Notes under the pieces: model-generated
The model's database searches: none
What the model saw: the letters and a program-made list of their open reading frames with translations, nothing else
What the model was told of the DNA's origin: nothing
Assembly: GCA_021442155.1 (NCBI GenBank)
Contig: CM038221.1
Span: 29,417,906 to 29,481,905, forward strand
DNA from: Cymbidium sinense
Taxonomy: Eukaryota; Streptophyta; Magnoliopsida; Asparagales; Orchidaceae
Direction: 5' to 3'
DNA: 64,000 nucleotides
Part shown: positions 37,873-49,189 of the stretch, piece after piece
How the letters are laid out: the number at the start of each line of letters is the position of its first letter
How positions within the stretch are numbered: position 1 is the stretch's first letter
Translations under genes and position numbers: made by a program

Positions 37873-40800
37873 TCTAATGCAATTCAAAATTACCCTAAAA
37901 TGACATAATCTTTACTCTTAATTATTTGAAGTTGATTTGAATGATTAGGATATGATACTTGTATAAATATATTGATGAACTTAACAACATAATATTTCAA
38001 CTCTTGATAACTATGTTTAAAAGATGTTAATCAATCTAAGCCTTCCAACCTTGCAATAGTAAGAATAATAACTCATCTAAAATAGACTAATCATAATGAA
38101 ATTAAAATTTGCAAGAGTGAAGTATAGATAACTAAAAAAGAGAGAGGGATGGCTGAAGTCCATAAATAATCATTTGTACATCCTCCCCTTTGGAAGTCCT
38201 TCTCTAAGAGATGTTAGTTACGCTTAAGAAATTATTCATTAAAAGTAAAGAGAAATTATCAATTTTCATTTAAAAAAAAAAAGAATCTAAACATTATAAA
38301 AGTGAAGTATATATAACAATTATAAGAGAATACAAAAGCAATAGAAACATGGTGATGCTTGGAAAAGTTTGATGGTTGTTTAAGTGTAGTTAATTCTTCA
38401 TTTCACCTCCTTCCCACCACTTAAACATTGACCCAATAAAGCTTTAAGCCAACTCCTCAAGTAACAACAATGTTCACAAACTTCCTCTTTGCAAAAGCTA
38501 GCCACCATTTGTTAGGGGTACCATTAGACCTATAAGCACAGCTAAGCAGTTTACCACTTGCCTCCTCCCTTATCTGTTTTAGATAATTCTTGAAAAGCTC
38601 TATATTTTCAAGAATAATGACATCAATCTTTGCAGAACTAAAATATATATTAATCAATAAAAATGTTCATTTTTTAGATCAATATTGAAAGGCAAAAGCA
38701 ACAAATTGTCAAAAAGAAAAGTATGTAAAGTATGCCTGCTTCTTGTTGAGATTGTGGAAGAGTAAAGAGTTCAGGAAAAGGAAAGCCTTGTTCTCCAGGT
38801 ATTGGAACACTTTCAAGACCAAGGTTAATGATTGCTTTAGTTCCCACAATGTTATGCCTTCAAGTCTTTTTAGGGCCACATTAATGTAAAAAGTAAGGTA
38901 TACGAGCAGCTTATCTCAGCTTCTAATGTCAAAGTTCCTGAAGAAGACATTAGCTCGAAAGAAGGATATTGATTCATCAACAATATCAATCTTGTCAGCA
39001 AAAAAAAGTGAATAGTGATGATTAATAAATAGAATGAGAGAAAAAAAGTTCCGGGAAGATATATTTGGATAGAAACCTAGATCTGAGGCTGGAGGAGGGC
39101 ACTTGATGTGAGCTTTTAGCGGGAGAAGATGACATCCACAGGCTTTGGTTATACCTGCCTCATCAACAAAAATTGAATAGTATACCTACAAGTATCAATT
39201 GACAATTAGATCAATTTGGGGGGTTGTGCAAGAAATAAGAATTCCAAGAGAAAAAAAATGATATTCATTAATTTCCACTCTTAAGTCCGCTTCAGTAGTT
39301 AACAATGAAGTTCAGGGAAGAACCACATGTAACTTTCTGAAAATGACAAATTTAGTATTGTATACTTGATAAATAAATGACAAATTTAGTGTTATCAACC
39401 GATAAATCAAGCTTACAAATCAAGTGCAGTTCAACCTAGCTAACTCCCAAGATCCAACTTGTGAGTTGCCATCATCGCCATCTTGCCTATAACATCAAGT
39501 CATCGACCCATATTTAAATATCACATGCACTTAGCCACGGTGCTAAGCCAAACCTATTTAATATTTTTAACATATCATGTTATTACAATATAATCACTCT
39601 AATGTTTCCAAACTAAGACCGGTGATATTTTAATGACAAAACCATGAGATTTTGATAGAGTCTCCATTCCTCCAAATGTTGGCTTGAGAGTAATTTCGCA
39701 AGCAAGAGAGTTAATTAATTATGAGGGCTTCCACCTATAAAAGACAATGGCCTTCTTGTTAAATTAAACTTAATCTACCTCATGAAAAATGAATCTTAAT
39801 CTCGAAGATGGGGATAGTATTTTTCTAAGCAAGCAGGATTAATTACCATATTCCACCGAAGAGCAAAGAAGCCACCATATCTTTTCATGCAATATTTGCT
39901 CAACCAAATACATAATTTTATTCAATAATTCGTACAAAGCATGGAGATATTTATAGGATTCTTCAAGCCTATAGCTACCCAAGGCTTATTTATAATAAAG
40001 CCCTTGCCAATAAAATATTAATGTTTAGATTTGATAACTTGTTATAATGTAGTAATAATGAAAACAACAAAAAAATACAAAAAATACTTCCATAAAGATG
40101 AGATTTGGCTTAGTCAAAATAGGAAGATGAAGTAGTTGATAGAGCATGAAATCTTTCAATATTCTTTATTCTTTTCATGGTGAGGTTGACTTTAAGATCA
40201 AAGGATTCAATTTAAAATTTCCATTTATTGCAATTTGACTTGGAGAGAGAGGGGTCACTCATGCTTTTGCATAAAGAGTTGTGCACGATGAATCCAACTA
40301 TTAATATAGTGCCTTAGTTTGTGATCTTGTTCTTGACCATTGTGTTGGTATTACATCACAATTTATATCGACTATCTAATTTGTTGCTTCCTAGAGCAGC
40401 GTCTTTGTAATTTGAGAGTTAGGGTACTACCATAATCAACCTCATAGATCTCCCTTCTTCCCCAATGCATCGATTTATCCCCACGCCAATCAGGTGTTTC
40501 TCGAAGTGAGTTTAAACAATATGCTAAAGTTAAGGAAAAAAAATATGATATTCTTATGAGATCATGTGGTTTTTAGATTTAAGGTACTATGCTAAATTAT
40601 ATGTGATAGTGGTATAATCTCATTAGAGCTAAAATTTACTAAATCATCAAGTGATATAAGATTCACACCATTCCTCAATACATAACCCAAAATTAAGTAT
40701 TTAGCAGAGATAATCAACAATACTTTGATACAACTACTAGAGAAGACCCTCTCCAAAAAAAAAAGAAGACGGAATGACATGTCAAACTAACATAAGCTTT

Positions 40801-41846
40801 AAAGGCCTCACACCACATATAAAATTGTAACAAAAGCCACTCTAAAATTGCTTGTGTTTGGAAGATAGGCAATACTCTCTACTCCCTCTTAATGTCGAAC
40901 TACCTTAATAAAAAAAATGATTGTCTAAGGTTTACTGAACTTAAATCCCTAGATAAAATATAAATTCAAGCTCATCAAAATTTAGAAAATCACAAGGCAA
41001 AGATGACTTGATCGTATTATCATATGATCAATACAAGAAGCTTCAAAATGAGTAAACTAGTTCACATCATTAAAAACCTATAACTCGCCATCGAAGTATT
41101 GGTGAGAATTTTAACTTGAATTGAGAAGGTCCCTTCATCATTGCAAATGCATAAGAGTGGCCTAACAACTTACCAATATGAAAGTAAGGCCTATGCATCT
41201 TATACATGACTACAATCTCAAAAGTATTATACATTATTGGTTAAGCCATTATGTGAACCGATCAAACATAAAGTCATGTTGTTATTAACATTCCTAGCTT
41301 AAAGAACTTGAGTGCTTAAACTATGATCATCCTAAATATCAAAAGAGTAAATTAGGACTATATCAATTTTTTTATTTCAAAATAGAGGAAATTTTATATA
41401 AATCTTATTCAAAGCAATTCCTTCGCTGTCAAAATTGTGGAAGTTAATTGACAACTCATATTTACAACAAAATAAAATTACTCATCACAATGGCTCTTTA
41501 GCTCAAGAGTCTACTTGTTTTTATTAACTAAGTGACACTAGAATTTGAATCAACATGCAAATTTTAAGATTACAAGTCCAAGTATTGAGCTTACAAATCA
41601 AATAAGATATGCCTAAAGGTTGAACTAGCAAAAATTCTTAGCTCACAAAATTAAAGTCAAACTATTTTGTTGATTTAATAAGCTCAAAGAGACAAATGGA
41701 TATTAAAATCTCAAGCTCAACATGTCCAAGGATTGAGCTTGAACATAAAATTCCAATTTAATAAGTTTAAGGTAAGGGTCAAACTTAAAAAAAATTCTTA
41801 GCTCACAAGCCTAGAGGTCAAGCTGCTTCAATATTTCAATGAACGT
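37873..41846 (-). repeat. Right arm of a large inverted duplication
   Basis: The reverse complement aligns colinearly with 18140-24285, minus three left-only stretches. The two arms are about 4.0 kb each once these are removed, with a spacer of about 13.6 kb. Contents: ARPC3 pseudogene, its flanks, and matching noncoding DNA such as the cacaagcctagaggtc/agcttgtgag stretch near 41810. Confidence 0.85.
38457..39185 (-). pseudogene. ARPC3: ARPC3 pseudogene, right copy
   Basis: The better preserved twin of 21479-22192. Exon remnants, minus strand: about 39185-39077 (FVDEAGITKACGC, LLPLKAHIKCPPPASD), 38995-38736 (DKIDIVDESISFFRANVFF, RNFDIRS, stop, then DKLLVYLTFYINVALKRLEG; after a shift GTKAIINLGLESVPIPGEQG, FPFPELFTLPQSQQEA), and 38599-38457 (ELFKNYLKQIREEASGKLLS, SNGTPNKWWLAFAKRKF, stop). 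The start codon is lost and exon 2 has a stop and a frameshift. As in the left copy, the donor after QQEA reads gc, so that change predates the duplication, or a GC-AG intron was ancestral. Confidence 0.9.
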
Positions 41847-43336
41847 CTTAGCACCATTAATTAATCATAAATTACCCAAAAACTATATAGATATTAATGA
41901 GCAAAAGCATCTCTCGATAAGTATTTAAACAACCTCTTAAGTGATTGGAATTGAACTACCCTTGAGGTGAGTGCTAATATGTGAGCTACTGTCATGATTT
42001 GGGTTGATAGAAGTAATTAGATCCAATTAAGTAGTTACAATTCTTCATATAATTGTTTAAATCAAATCAACTTGGGCAAAAGATGTTAGTGATTATTACA
42101 TGTGTCATGCAATATATACTCATGTGGCTTAAAGGTCATGACTAACACTACCACTCCATTAATTCGATCTAGGACATAAAATGATCATTGTAAAAATTGT
42201 GGATATTAAATGACCAATTCCTTTGGAGCTCTTAATGATGGCCATAAACAAAGCTCATTAAAAAATATCCTTAAATTCTCATGCGATCTAAAAGATTTAA
42301 TGAGACTAACTTCATTGCATAACTCATAATACTTGTCAAGACATATCATTCTTTAACACATATTTGAGTATTGACACATGCTTCACATGCAATAAGGGTA
42401 GACATTGATGCACAAAGGAGAAGGCGCATTAGTTATGAGAGCATCTGTGATGTGACATGCGAAGAAGATAATTTCATAATTGTCAATATGCAGTCTTAGT
42501 TTGAATATTGGTTTGAACTAAAGTTCAAATGAAGGATCAAAATATAATTCTAATACAACCTAAATAAAAGTTCAACCAAATTCAAAATTGAATTGATTTG
42601 AATCAATTGACTTTAGAAATTTTAAGAGTCTGAAATATTTAGGTCAATTACATGCATAAGACTTAAAATATTTCTATTTATAAACTTACACTTTATTGCA
42701 TTCATTTTCTTTCACATTCTCACTTAAATATCTAAATTCATAAAATAATCAATTCATACGTTTTGTTTTGTCAATTTTCTAATTATTTAATTGTGTCATT
42801 TGTAAATACATAAATTTGATAGTTAAAAAAATGGCATGAAAGTTTTTTTATAAATACATAAAATTAGAATGTTGGGTGCAATATCCTTAAAAATGTATTA
42901 TCTCCCATCATTTTATCACAAATCAATTTTCAAATATATTTTAAAAACAAATATCTTATATGTTTATCACAATATTCATTTGATATATTTTTAATTGAAA
43001 TTAAAGATAAACTTCTTTAGACATTTGGATATGAGATATAAATAAAAAGAAGAAGATTTACATGCATATCACACAATTCTTTTGCATTTAAATATCTAAT
43101 ACTTAACATTAAATATTTACTTATCTAATACTTAGCTATTCTTGAAAAGTTACATTTAACTTTTAAAAAGTGAATTTTAATAATATTTTTGATACCATAT
43201 TGAAGTCTAGATATTATATATATAAAAAATAAAATTTAAGTATTATATATGTAAATATATAAGAATTATGTGTATATGTAAATTCACCATAAATATAATT
43301 ATAATTTTTTTTATACTTGCATATCTAACAACTAAA

Positions 43337-43342
<6 letters not shown>
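41847..43342. other. No gene seen
   Basis: AT-rich flank of the right arm, without supported coding sequence. Confidence 0.4.

Positions 43343-43391
<49 letters not shown>
43343..43391. repeat. (AT)n microsatellite
   Basis: An uninterrupted AT dinucleotide run of about 24 units, just upstream of the GC-richer exon-like segment at 43450. Confidence 0.97.
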
Positions 43392-43394
<3 letters not shown>

Positions 43395-43449
43395 TTTAAA
43401 TATTACATATATAAATATATAAAATTCATTTGACATTTATATAAATCTT

Positions 43450-43705
43450 GGATGGCAAGGAATGATGCCCTAGGTTTTACTTCATTCTTACGCAGCGCCG
43501 TTACTGAGCTCACTCACGTGATCCTCCACCTCTCCCCAGCGCCCGAATGGCCTCAGCAGATCTTCTACGGCGAGTTATCTTTGCTCGATATCGATCTTGT
43601 CATCATGCATCTCATGATCGGCACAGCAATACTAGAGCTGAGCCTCGTCCATTCTTATTCTCCACTCCCGATCATGTACGAACGCATTAGAACCTTAACG
43701 TGAAT
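43450..43705 (+). other. GC-richer exon-like segment, possible first exon of the snoRNA host transcript
   Basis: GC content rises sharply against flanking AT-rich DNA. Two overlapping frames are open: one from 43452 to 43703 (83 codons), the other from an ATG at about 43549 in good plant context (aATGGC), starting MASADLLRRV and running to about 43690. I recognise neither. The position upstream of the snoRNA-like genes suggests a promoter-proximal exon of a host RNA, which need not be coding. Confidence 0.25.
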
Positions 43706-44481
43706 TCCTCCATCAAACTTTTTTTTTATAGAAATTTTCTCTTCTCCTAGATGCTACCCTTGAAATCTGAACAGAATCCGAATTGAGCCAGCCAATGCTT
43801 TCCCATATCTGCTCAAAGACGAAGATGACCTTCTAGTCATTTAGGTTGGTTGAGATTGCTGCCAGGTATCTCCTTTTTGTCTTCCAGGCGGTGCCATATC
43901 TTTGGCGAGTGGTGTATGGCCTCTCCAGTTTTCAAATCTTTTAGAGTGTTATGTATGTAATATGCATAGAGATAGGAGGGTATTTGTTTAGTAAATATGC
44001 AAGATTCGAGTGTTATGCATCTAACTTCCCATTCAAATGGATTCTATCCAGTTTTTTTTCAGTTATTTTCTCATTTGTAAGTTTTGCACCACATTTGCGG
44101 AAATTTTCTTGTTCAAATATTTGTTCATTTTTTCAACTGGTCTTGTAGCGAGTAATTGTAGTTTTATAGCGTAGTTGATATTGATTTTGTATTGTAGTTG
44201 ATCAATGAAATTTTGTTAAGCCGTCATTGAACGTTGTTTTTATTGTTTTGTTTTGCCTCACCATGCTTAGTTGGTGTCATAGTGTAAATTTGGCGGTGAA
44301 CAACATTGTTTAACCTTTTCTGAGTAATGTGGCACAAATATGAGCCAAATGCGTTGCTTATCAGTGTCTGCGTTGGGTTAACAACCGCTTATTTTTCTTG
44401 TATAGATGGACGGGTGGGGAGATGCCTATTTTTCCTTGCAAACTTACTGTTTTGCTCCTTTGTCTTCTTTCGTCCAGGCCT

Positions 44482-44795
44482 CATTTTAAGGATCTGTTTG
44501 GTTTGAAGAATTGGAAGAGTGAAAAAAAAAGCAAAGGAATTGAATTGAAATTGGTTTTCATTCAGTTGTTTGGTTGGGGAGAAATTCAGTGAAAAATAAT
44601 TAATTATTTTTTGCTAGGTTGATGAGAAATTGAATATCCATTTTAAGGATCTGTTTGGTTTGAAGAATTGGAAGAGTGAAAAAAAAAGCAAAGGAATTGA
44701 ATTGAAATTGGTTTTCATTCAGTTGTTTGGTTGGGGAGAAATTCAGTGAAAAATAATTAATTATTTTTTGCTAGGTTGATGAGAAATTGAATATC
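44482..44795. repeat. Exact tandem duplication, 157-bp unit
   Basis: Units 44482-44638 and 44639-44795 appear identical by eye, including an internal A9 run. The unit starts cattttaaggatctgtttgg. A matching aaccaaacat word sits beyond at about 44990, so the unit may be the duplicated left end of a GTTTGGTT-type MITE spanning about 44482-45000. Identity implies a very recent event or an assembly artefact. Confidence 0.85.
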
Positions 44796-45112
44796 CATTC
44801 TTAGTGACATATGAGCCACAATGATGATGATCTATTAAGATTTTCTCCCATTCTTCACTAGTGTTGGATTGGGAATTGTTAATGGAACAATGCATTTTCT
44901 TGCCTTTAGCATGTAAATCTAAGTACCTAGGAATTGGATTGGAACCAAGCATAAAATTTTGAGTATTTGCATTTTATAAAATTCTTTCTAACCAAACATA
45001 CCTTAGAAACTGACAAGTGTGGTGCTAATTTGTTATTGCAAGGAACCATTTTTGTTGGCTTTAATTCGGCTTATCTTACTGATATGTCTTCTGATTTTAT
45101 AATGCATTTATA

Positions 45113-45207
45113 ATGCACTGTGATGCATTCAAATTGGGTTAATTGTGATCGCTGGACATGATTGCTTGTGTGATCTGTATCCAATACTGCAAAGGGTTTC
45201 TGAGCAT
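45113..45207 (+). ncRNA. Box C/D snoRNA, copy a
   Basis: C-box-like GTGATGC at 45120-45126 (last base departs from RTGATGA), C'-like GTGATCT at 45170-45176, D box CTGA at 45200-45203, and a terminal stem ATGC (45113-45116) with GCAT (45204-45207). The sequence before box D, ctgcaaagggttt, differs by one base from the guide of copies b and c. The weaker C box suggests this copy may be degenerate. Same strand and order of elements as b and c. Confidence 0.55.
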
Positions 45208-45663
45208 GAATTAAATTTCAAACTTCTTTTTGCAACAACCATAATTGATTTGGAAATTTTTGTCTATATTCTCTTTGGAACTGCCTCGACTCTTCGCCAT
45301 TTTTAGGCTTATCGTTAAGAGAGCCTTACAAAGGCTGTACTACTTTGCTATTGCAATGGCTTATACATAATGGATTTACCTCAGCATATTATACTGACTT
45401 ATCTACCAATTTCATTATGCTAAATTCTAGCCTTTCTTCAAGCATCATTGGAAGTCATATTGCTTTCTTTTATTTACTTGCAGGACCATTTTTATGGGGG
45501 TTCTTCATTTAATTATGTTTCGTTGTAAGAAAATGGCTTTCTGGAGCAGAAGAATGGCTGTTTATAAAAACAATGATTGCATATTATTAGAGACATTTCA
45601 CTTTTGTATTAAGTTCTCAATCTTTCTTTCCTCATGGCAGTGATTTTCTAAAGCATTTGTTTA

Positions 45664-45804
45664 GCGATTCATGATTTTTATTCCTCGCGTGATCTCTCTG
45701 CAGCACATCAGAGGACTTCTGAGCAACGTGTTACTTTGAAACGTTTTTTGTCTCTGCAGCACATCAGAGGATTTCTGAGCAACGTGTTACTTCAAAACGT
45801 TTTT
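45664..45804 (+). ncRNA. Degenerate snoRNA-like half copies
   Basis: The stretch cgtgatctctctgcag...gaggacttctgagca (45687-45725) resembles the C'-to-D half of copy b (gtgatctctcc...gcaaaggatttctgagca), with a changed guide. A second copy of the 3' part follows in tandem at 45750-45783, and the downstream acgtgttactt(t/c)(g/a)aaacg is also repeated. The C box is poor (catgatt near 45671). A still weaker relative lies near 48385-48440. Probably decayed snoRNA genes. Confidence 0.35.
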
Positions 45805-46408
45805 TTCTTCCTAACTTGTTTTGATGGACCTAGTGAATTAGTTATTCTATCTAATTGACATTTTATAATGATTTGATTTTAAATGAAAAATTACATGAAC
45901 AATCCTTTCTCCAATAGCATTGACCCATTTACTGCCCAGCATTGCTTTTAATCATGAAAGGATTTTGCATTTGAAAACTGGTTAGTTATTACATGAACTT
46001 CCCTTCTCTGATACCATTGAGACTAATGCTGCTCAGGCTGGAGATAGAAGGCATCATTTGATCACCTCAATCCTCATAGAATGATTCGTTTTCAAAAGCA
46101 TTCAACTTTGCAGCGCTTGTATTTAAGCATGTGCCATTTTCTCTCGTGGCATTTGCTATACTATTTGTTTTTTACTTCTTCTTTCTCAGTAATCTTTTTT
46201 TATGCAAATTTATAATGGAAGAAGGTCAATCTTTTGGTTCATTTTGGGGTCAAAATTCTAGTTTTTCTGAAGCTACAGTCGGGGACATAGCTAAATCCTA
46301 AAATCAATGCAAAAATCTGAAATCTTAGCCTTGGATAAGTTATTTTACTTTTTTTTTGTTGGAAATGATATTCTGGTATCTTGTCTATGTTTTTTTATTT
46401 ATTGAGAC

Positions 46409-46672
46409 TAAGGGGCTATTTGGGATCACTTTTGTTTTGTTTTTTTTTTTGTTTGTTTAGTGTGTTTTTTTAACCATTTTTATGTTTTTTGTTTTCAAAA
46501 GGAAATAATATTTTTTTTAAAACAATCAAAATAATTTTAAGATGTTTAAAGTGTTTTTAAAAATAATAATTACCCCCAAACATGTTTTATTTTGAAACAA
46601 AATATAAACAAAATAAAATAAAAATATAAAATAAAATACAAAAAACAAAATTGATCTCAAACAGTCTCTAAG
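46409..46672. mobile_element. MITE with GGGGCTATTTGGGATCA ends
   Basis: The left end aaggggctatttgggatcac (46410) and the right end ttgatctcaaacagtctcta (46651-46670) are imperfect inverted repeats. The interior is A/T-rich and noncoding, typical of small plant hAT-like elements. About 264 bp. Confidence 0.6.
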
Positions 46673-46737
46673 CTTATAATTTTTTTAATTATTTTTTCTT
46701 TTTAATATTTGATAATAAGGTTTTTGTTTTGACAGAG

Positions 46738-46868
46738 GATATGATGTAAAGTAAAAGGTCTTAGTAGAAAATAGCTATGGTGGTGTTAGGATAATAGTTG
46801 GTAAGAGGAAGAGAGCCCTCGTCGCTGTTCAAGTTGTAACAGTGGCTGTCGCAAACTCTTCAACAGCA
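46738..46868 (+). ncRNA. Candidate H/ACA snoRNA, copy 1
   Basis: A noncoding unit repeated at 48851-48979. The 3' half folds: lower stem GAAGAG/CTCTTC, upper stem CTGTT (46825-46829) with AACAG (46838-46842) around the 8-base loop caagttgt. ACA at 46863-46865 sits three bases from the inferred end. ATAATA (46791-46796) fits the H-box pattern ANANNA between the halves. I could not find a convincing 5' hairpin, so the type is tentative. Stops and unequal indels between copies exclude a shared protein exon. Confidence 0.4.
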
Positions 46869-47397
46869 AAGCATTCATGCTTTGACATGATAATGGGTGG
46901 AAAGGAAAAGGCGTGGGCTGTATTCAAAGTGTGAATAATAGTCTAGACTATTCCCTACATGTTCTATTAACCCCAACGAACATCTGATTACCACCATGTT
47001 TTCTACGATGAAAAGAAACATTTATCTGATCCTCTCAATACTACATTTGCTTACTTTTGGACTAATTTATTGTTATATGGAAGTTTCTTTATAATACTGA
47101 AGTTGAGCTAACTAAATACGGTTTTCTCTTTTTTAATGGATTGAAGGAAAGTATTCTATGTTGTGAGTTATGCTACATGCATTTTATTCATGTTAATTGA
47201 ACTTTTGGAGTTCCATTTCAATAACTAGCCTTGTCTAAATTTCAGTGAGAAAAAAAGGTTCCTTTTACTGGTACCTTTTTGTATATTGGACTTTCGTTAC
47301 CATCCTATTATTAAAAGTTGCATTAAAATGAATGTTCATTATGTTTTATTGCAACTGTCACCACGATACAACTTCAGAATGCATCGTTGTTTAGTCC

Positions 47398-47673
47398 ATG
47401 AGGATCATGAATGCAAGCTATGCTTTTTTCCCACCTTTGACAATGATTTTTTTTTTGGTGACGCATTTTTTGGTCTTTAATTTTTCAAGAATAAAACAAT
47501 CCTATGTCTTGTACCTTTCAGCGGCCTTAGCATTTTCTGAAGAAGTTGGAATTAACATGGTTGGACAAATGTTTTACTCCAAGACAAGTGTTTTTTCCTG
47601 TACTCTAGGATCTTGGGTTTTACCTTATTTTGTTGCTGCCTTGTCTTCTTTCATACCTGGAGGCAATCTTTAA
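47398..47673 (+). other. Open frame of 91 codons between snoRNA units; not assigned
   Basis: The frame ends with protein-like text (ALAFSEEVGINMVGQMFYSK, then GSWVLPYFVAALSSFIPGG). I recognise no family. A tttcag precedes the more complex part (about 47520). It could be a host exon or chance; no second copy in the duplicated unit supports coding. Confidence 0.15.
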
Positions 47674-47757
47674 GAGAACCTATCAAATGTGACACAAATT
47701 TAAAGTCTATTTGCTTTAAACCGTCATACATCTGCTAATTTCATTATCGTTTTATAA

Positions 47758-47850
47758 TTTGCTGTGATGAATCCAAATTGGATTACTGGAGATTGGGGGC
47801 CATGGTCCCTCGTGTGATCTCTCCAATACTGCAAAGGATTTCTGAGCATG
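47758..47850 (+). ncRNA. Box C/D snoRNA, copy b
   Basis: C box GTGATGA at 47764-47770, C' GTGATCT at 47814-47820, D' candidate CTGG at about 47787-47790, D box CTGA at 47842-47845, with a short TGC/GCA terminal stem. Such RNAs guide 2'-O-methylation in the nucleolus. The 13 bases before box D (ctgcaaaggattt) are complementary to AAATCCTTTGCAG, which I recall from the 3' region of plant 25S rRNA; by the D+5 rule the target would be the C after AAAT. Length about 90, usual for the class. Lies probably in an intron of a longer transcript; no own promoter recognised. Confidence 0.75.
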
Positions 47851-48080
47851 AATTAAATTCTAATCTTGATCATGCAGTTTTCGTTATTTAATTGGAAAAT
47901 TTTGTTTACAAATTTTTTTTTGGAACGTTCTATTCGCTATCTTGTGTACTTTCCTCTTAGAGCTCTATGTTTTAGTCTCTAACAAAGGTGATACTGATTT
48001 ACTATTTCAAGGAATCATGTATGTTGGCTGTAAATCAGTTTATGATATTGATATCTGCTGATTTCATTATTCTTTCACAT

Positions 48081-48175
48081 TTTGCTGTGATGAATCCCAA
48101 TTGGATTACTTGATATTGTGGGGCACAATCCCTCATGTGATATCTTTCCATCACTGCAAAGGATTTCTGAGCAAG
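48081..48175 (+). ncRNA. Box C/D snoRNA, copy c
   Basis: C box GTGATGA at 48087-48093, C' GTGATAT at 48137-48143, D box CTGA at 48167-48170. The terminal stem TTGC (48082-48085) pairs with GCAA (48171-48174). Compared with copy a (ATGC/GCAT), the outer pair has changed on both sides, which supports the structure. The guide before box D is identical to copy b (ctgcaaaggattt), so both should address the same rRNA site. The middle part differs from b, as expected for a non-guide spacer or a changed D' guide. Confidence 0.75.
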
Positions 48176-48850
48176 AACTAAACTAAAACTTTTTCAAGCA
48201 TATTAGTTGAAATATTTGCCTTCTTTTGTTTACTGTTTATATAGGTTCTGTAAATATGTTGGCTTTCTGAGCAGAAGCTTGGTCGCTCTTGATATCATTG
48301 AGAGCCATTGTATCAACGATGTTTAATTTTTCTTTTAAGTTATCAATATTTTTTTTCATGAAAATGATTTTCCAGTTTTTATAATGATTCATGAGTTTTA
48401 TTCTTCATGCGGTCTCTCTCACATTAAGAGGAATTCTATTGAAATAAGAACTCTTTTGATTTACGTTCTTATTTTGGATGTGACTTATCGCAAAGAAATT
48501 CATTAATCCAAAACCATTTCGCTAAACTATTTTCTTTTATTTTTTTGACCTTTTCTTGTCTCGTCTTCCTGTTACAAAATTGTAATACAGTTGGACAAAT
48601 TCTTGGAAAAGATCATTATTTTATTATTAATTTTGGGTTAAAATTTTAATTTTCTGAAGCTAGTGATGGGGAATCTCTATTCATAACACATGTTTTTCTT
48701 GACTTTTGTTTATCAATGATATAATTTGGTCTACTTTGTTTCATTTATGGAAAATATACTGATCATTTATTATTATTGTTATTTTTCTAATATTTCATAT
48801 ATGGCGTGAAATCAATTTTTTTTTTTAAATATACTTCTGTTTCTAGAGAA

Positions 48851-48979
48851 AGGATATGATGTAAAAGGTCTTAGTCGGAATAATTCTGGTGGTATTAAGA
48901 TAATAGTTGGGGAGAAGATGAGGGTCCTTGTCTCTGCTCAAGTTGTAGCAGTGGCTGTCAAAACCTCTGTTCTACATGA
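48851..48979 (+). ncRNA. Candidate H/ACA snoRNA, copy 2
   Basis: Paralogue of 46738-46868. 3' hairpin: CTGCT (48934-48938) pairs with AGCAG (48947-48951) around the same caagttgt loop. Against copy 1 (CTGTT/AACAG) one base changed on each side, keeping the pair. Lower helix parts AGAA/TTCT and GAGG/CCTC enclose it. H-box candidate AGATAA at 48898-48903 and ACA at 48974-48976 lie at fitting distances. The 5' hairpin is not convincing. Follows snoRNA c as copy 1 follows snoRNA a and its relics. Confidence 0.4.
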
Positions 48980-49189
48980 TCATGGGTGGAATGGAAAAGG
49001 CGTGTGCTGTATTCAGTGTTAATATTTCCCTAGATCAACTCTCAACATGTATTCACCAACCCCAACAAACTTCTCATTACCAACATATATTTCTATGATG
49101 ATAAGAAACATTTCTGATCCTTCTACTGTTACATTTGTGTGTTTTTTAGATTAATTTAATGTTATGCAGAAGTTTTTGTATATTTCTTT

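Noticed and set aside
46738..49050. Protein exon reading GYDVKGLSRNNSGGIKI in the second repeat unit
   Set aside because: The first unit has a stop and unequal indels in the same place, so no common frame; RNA structure fits better.
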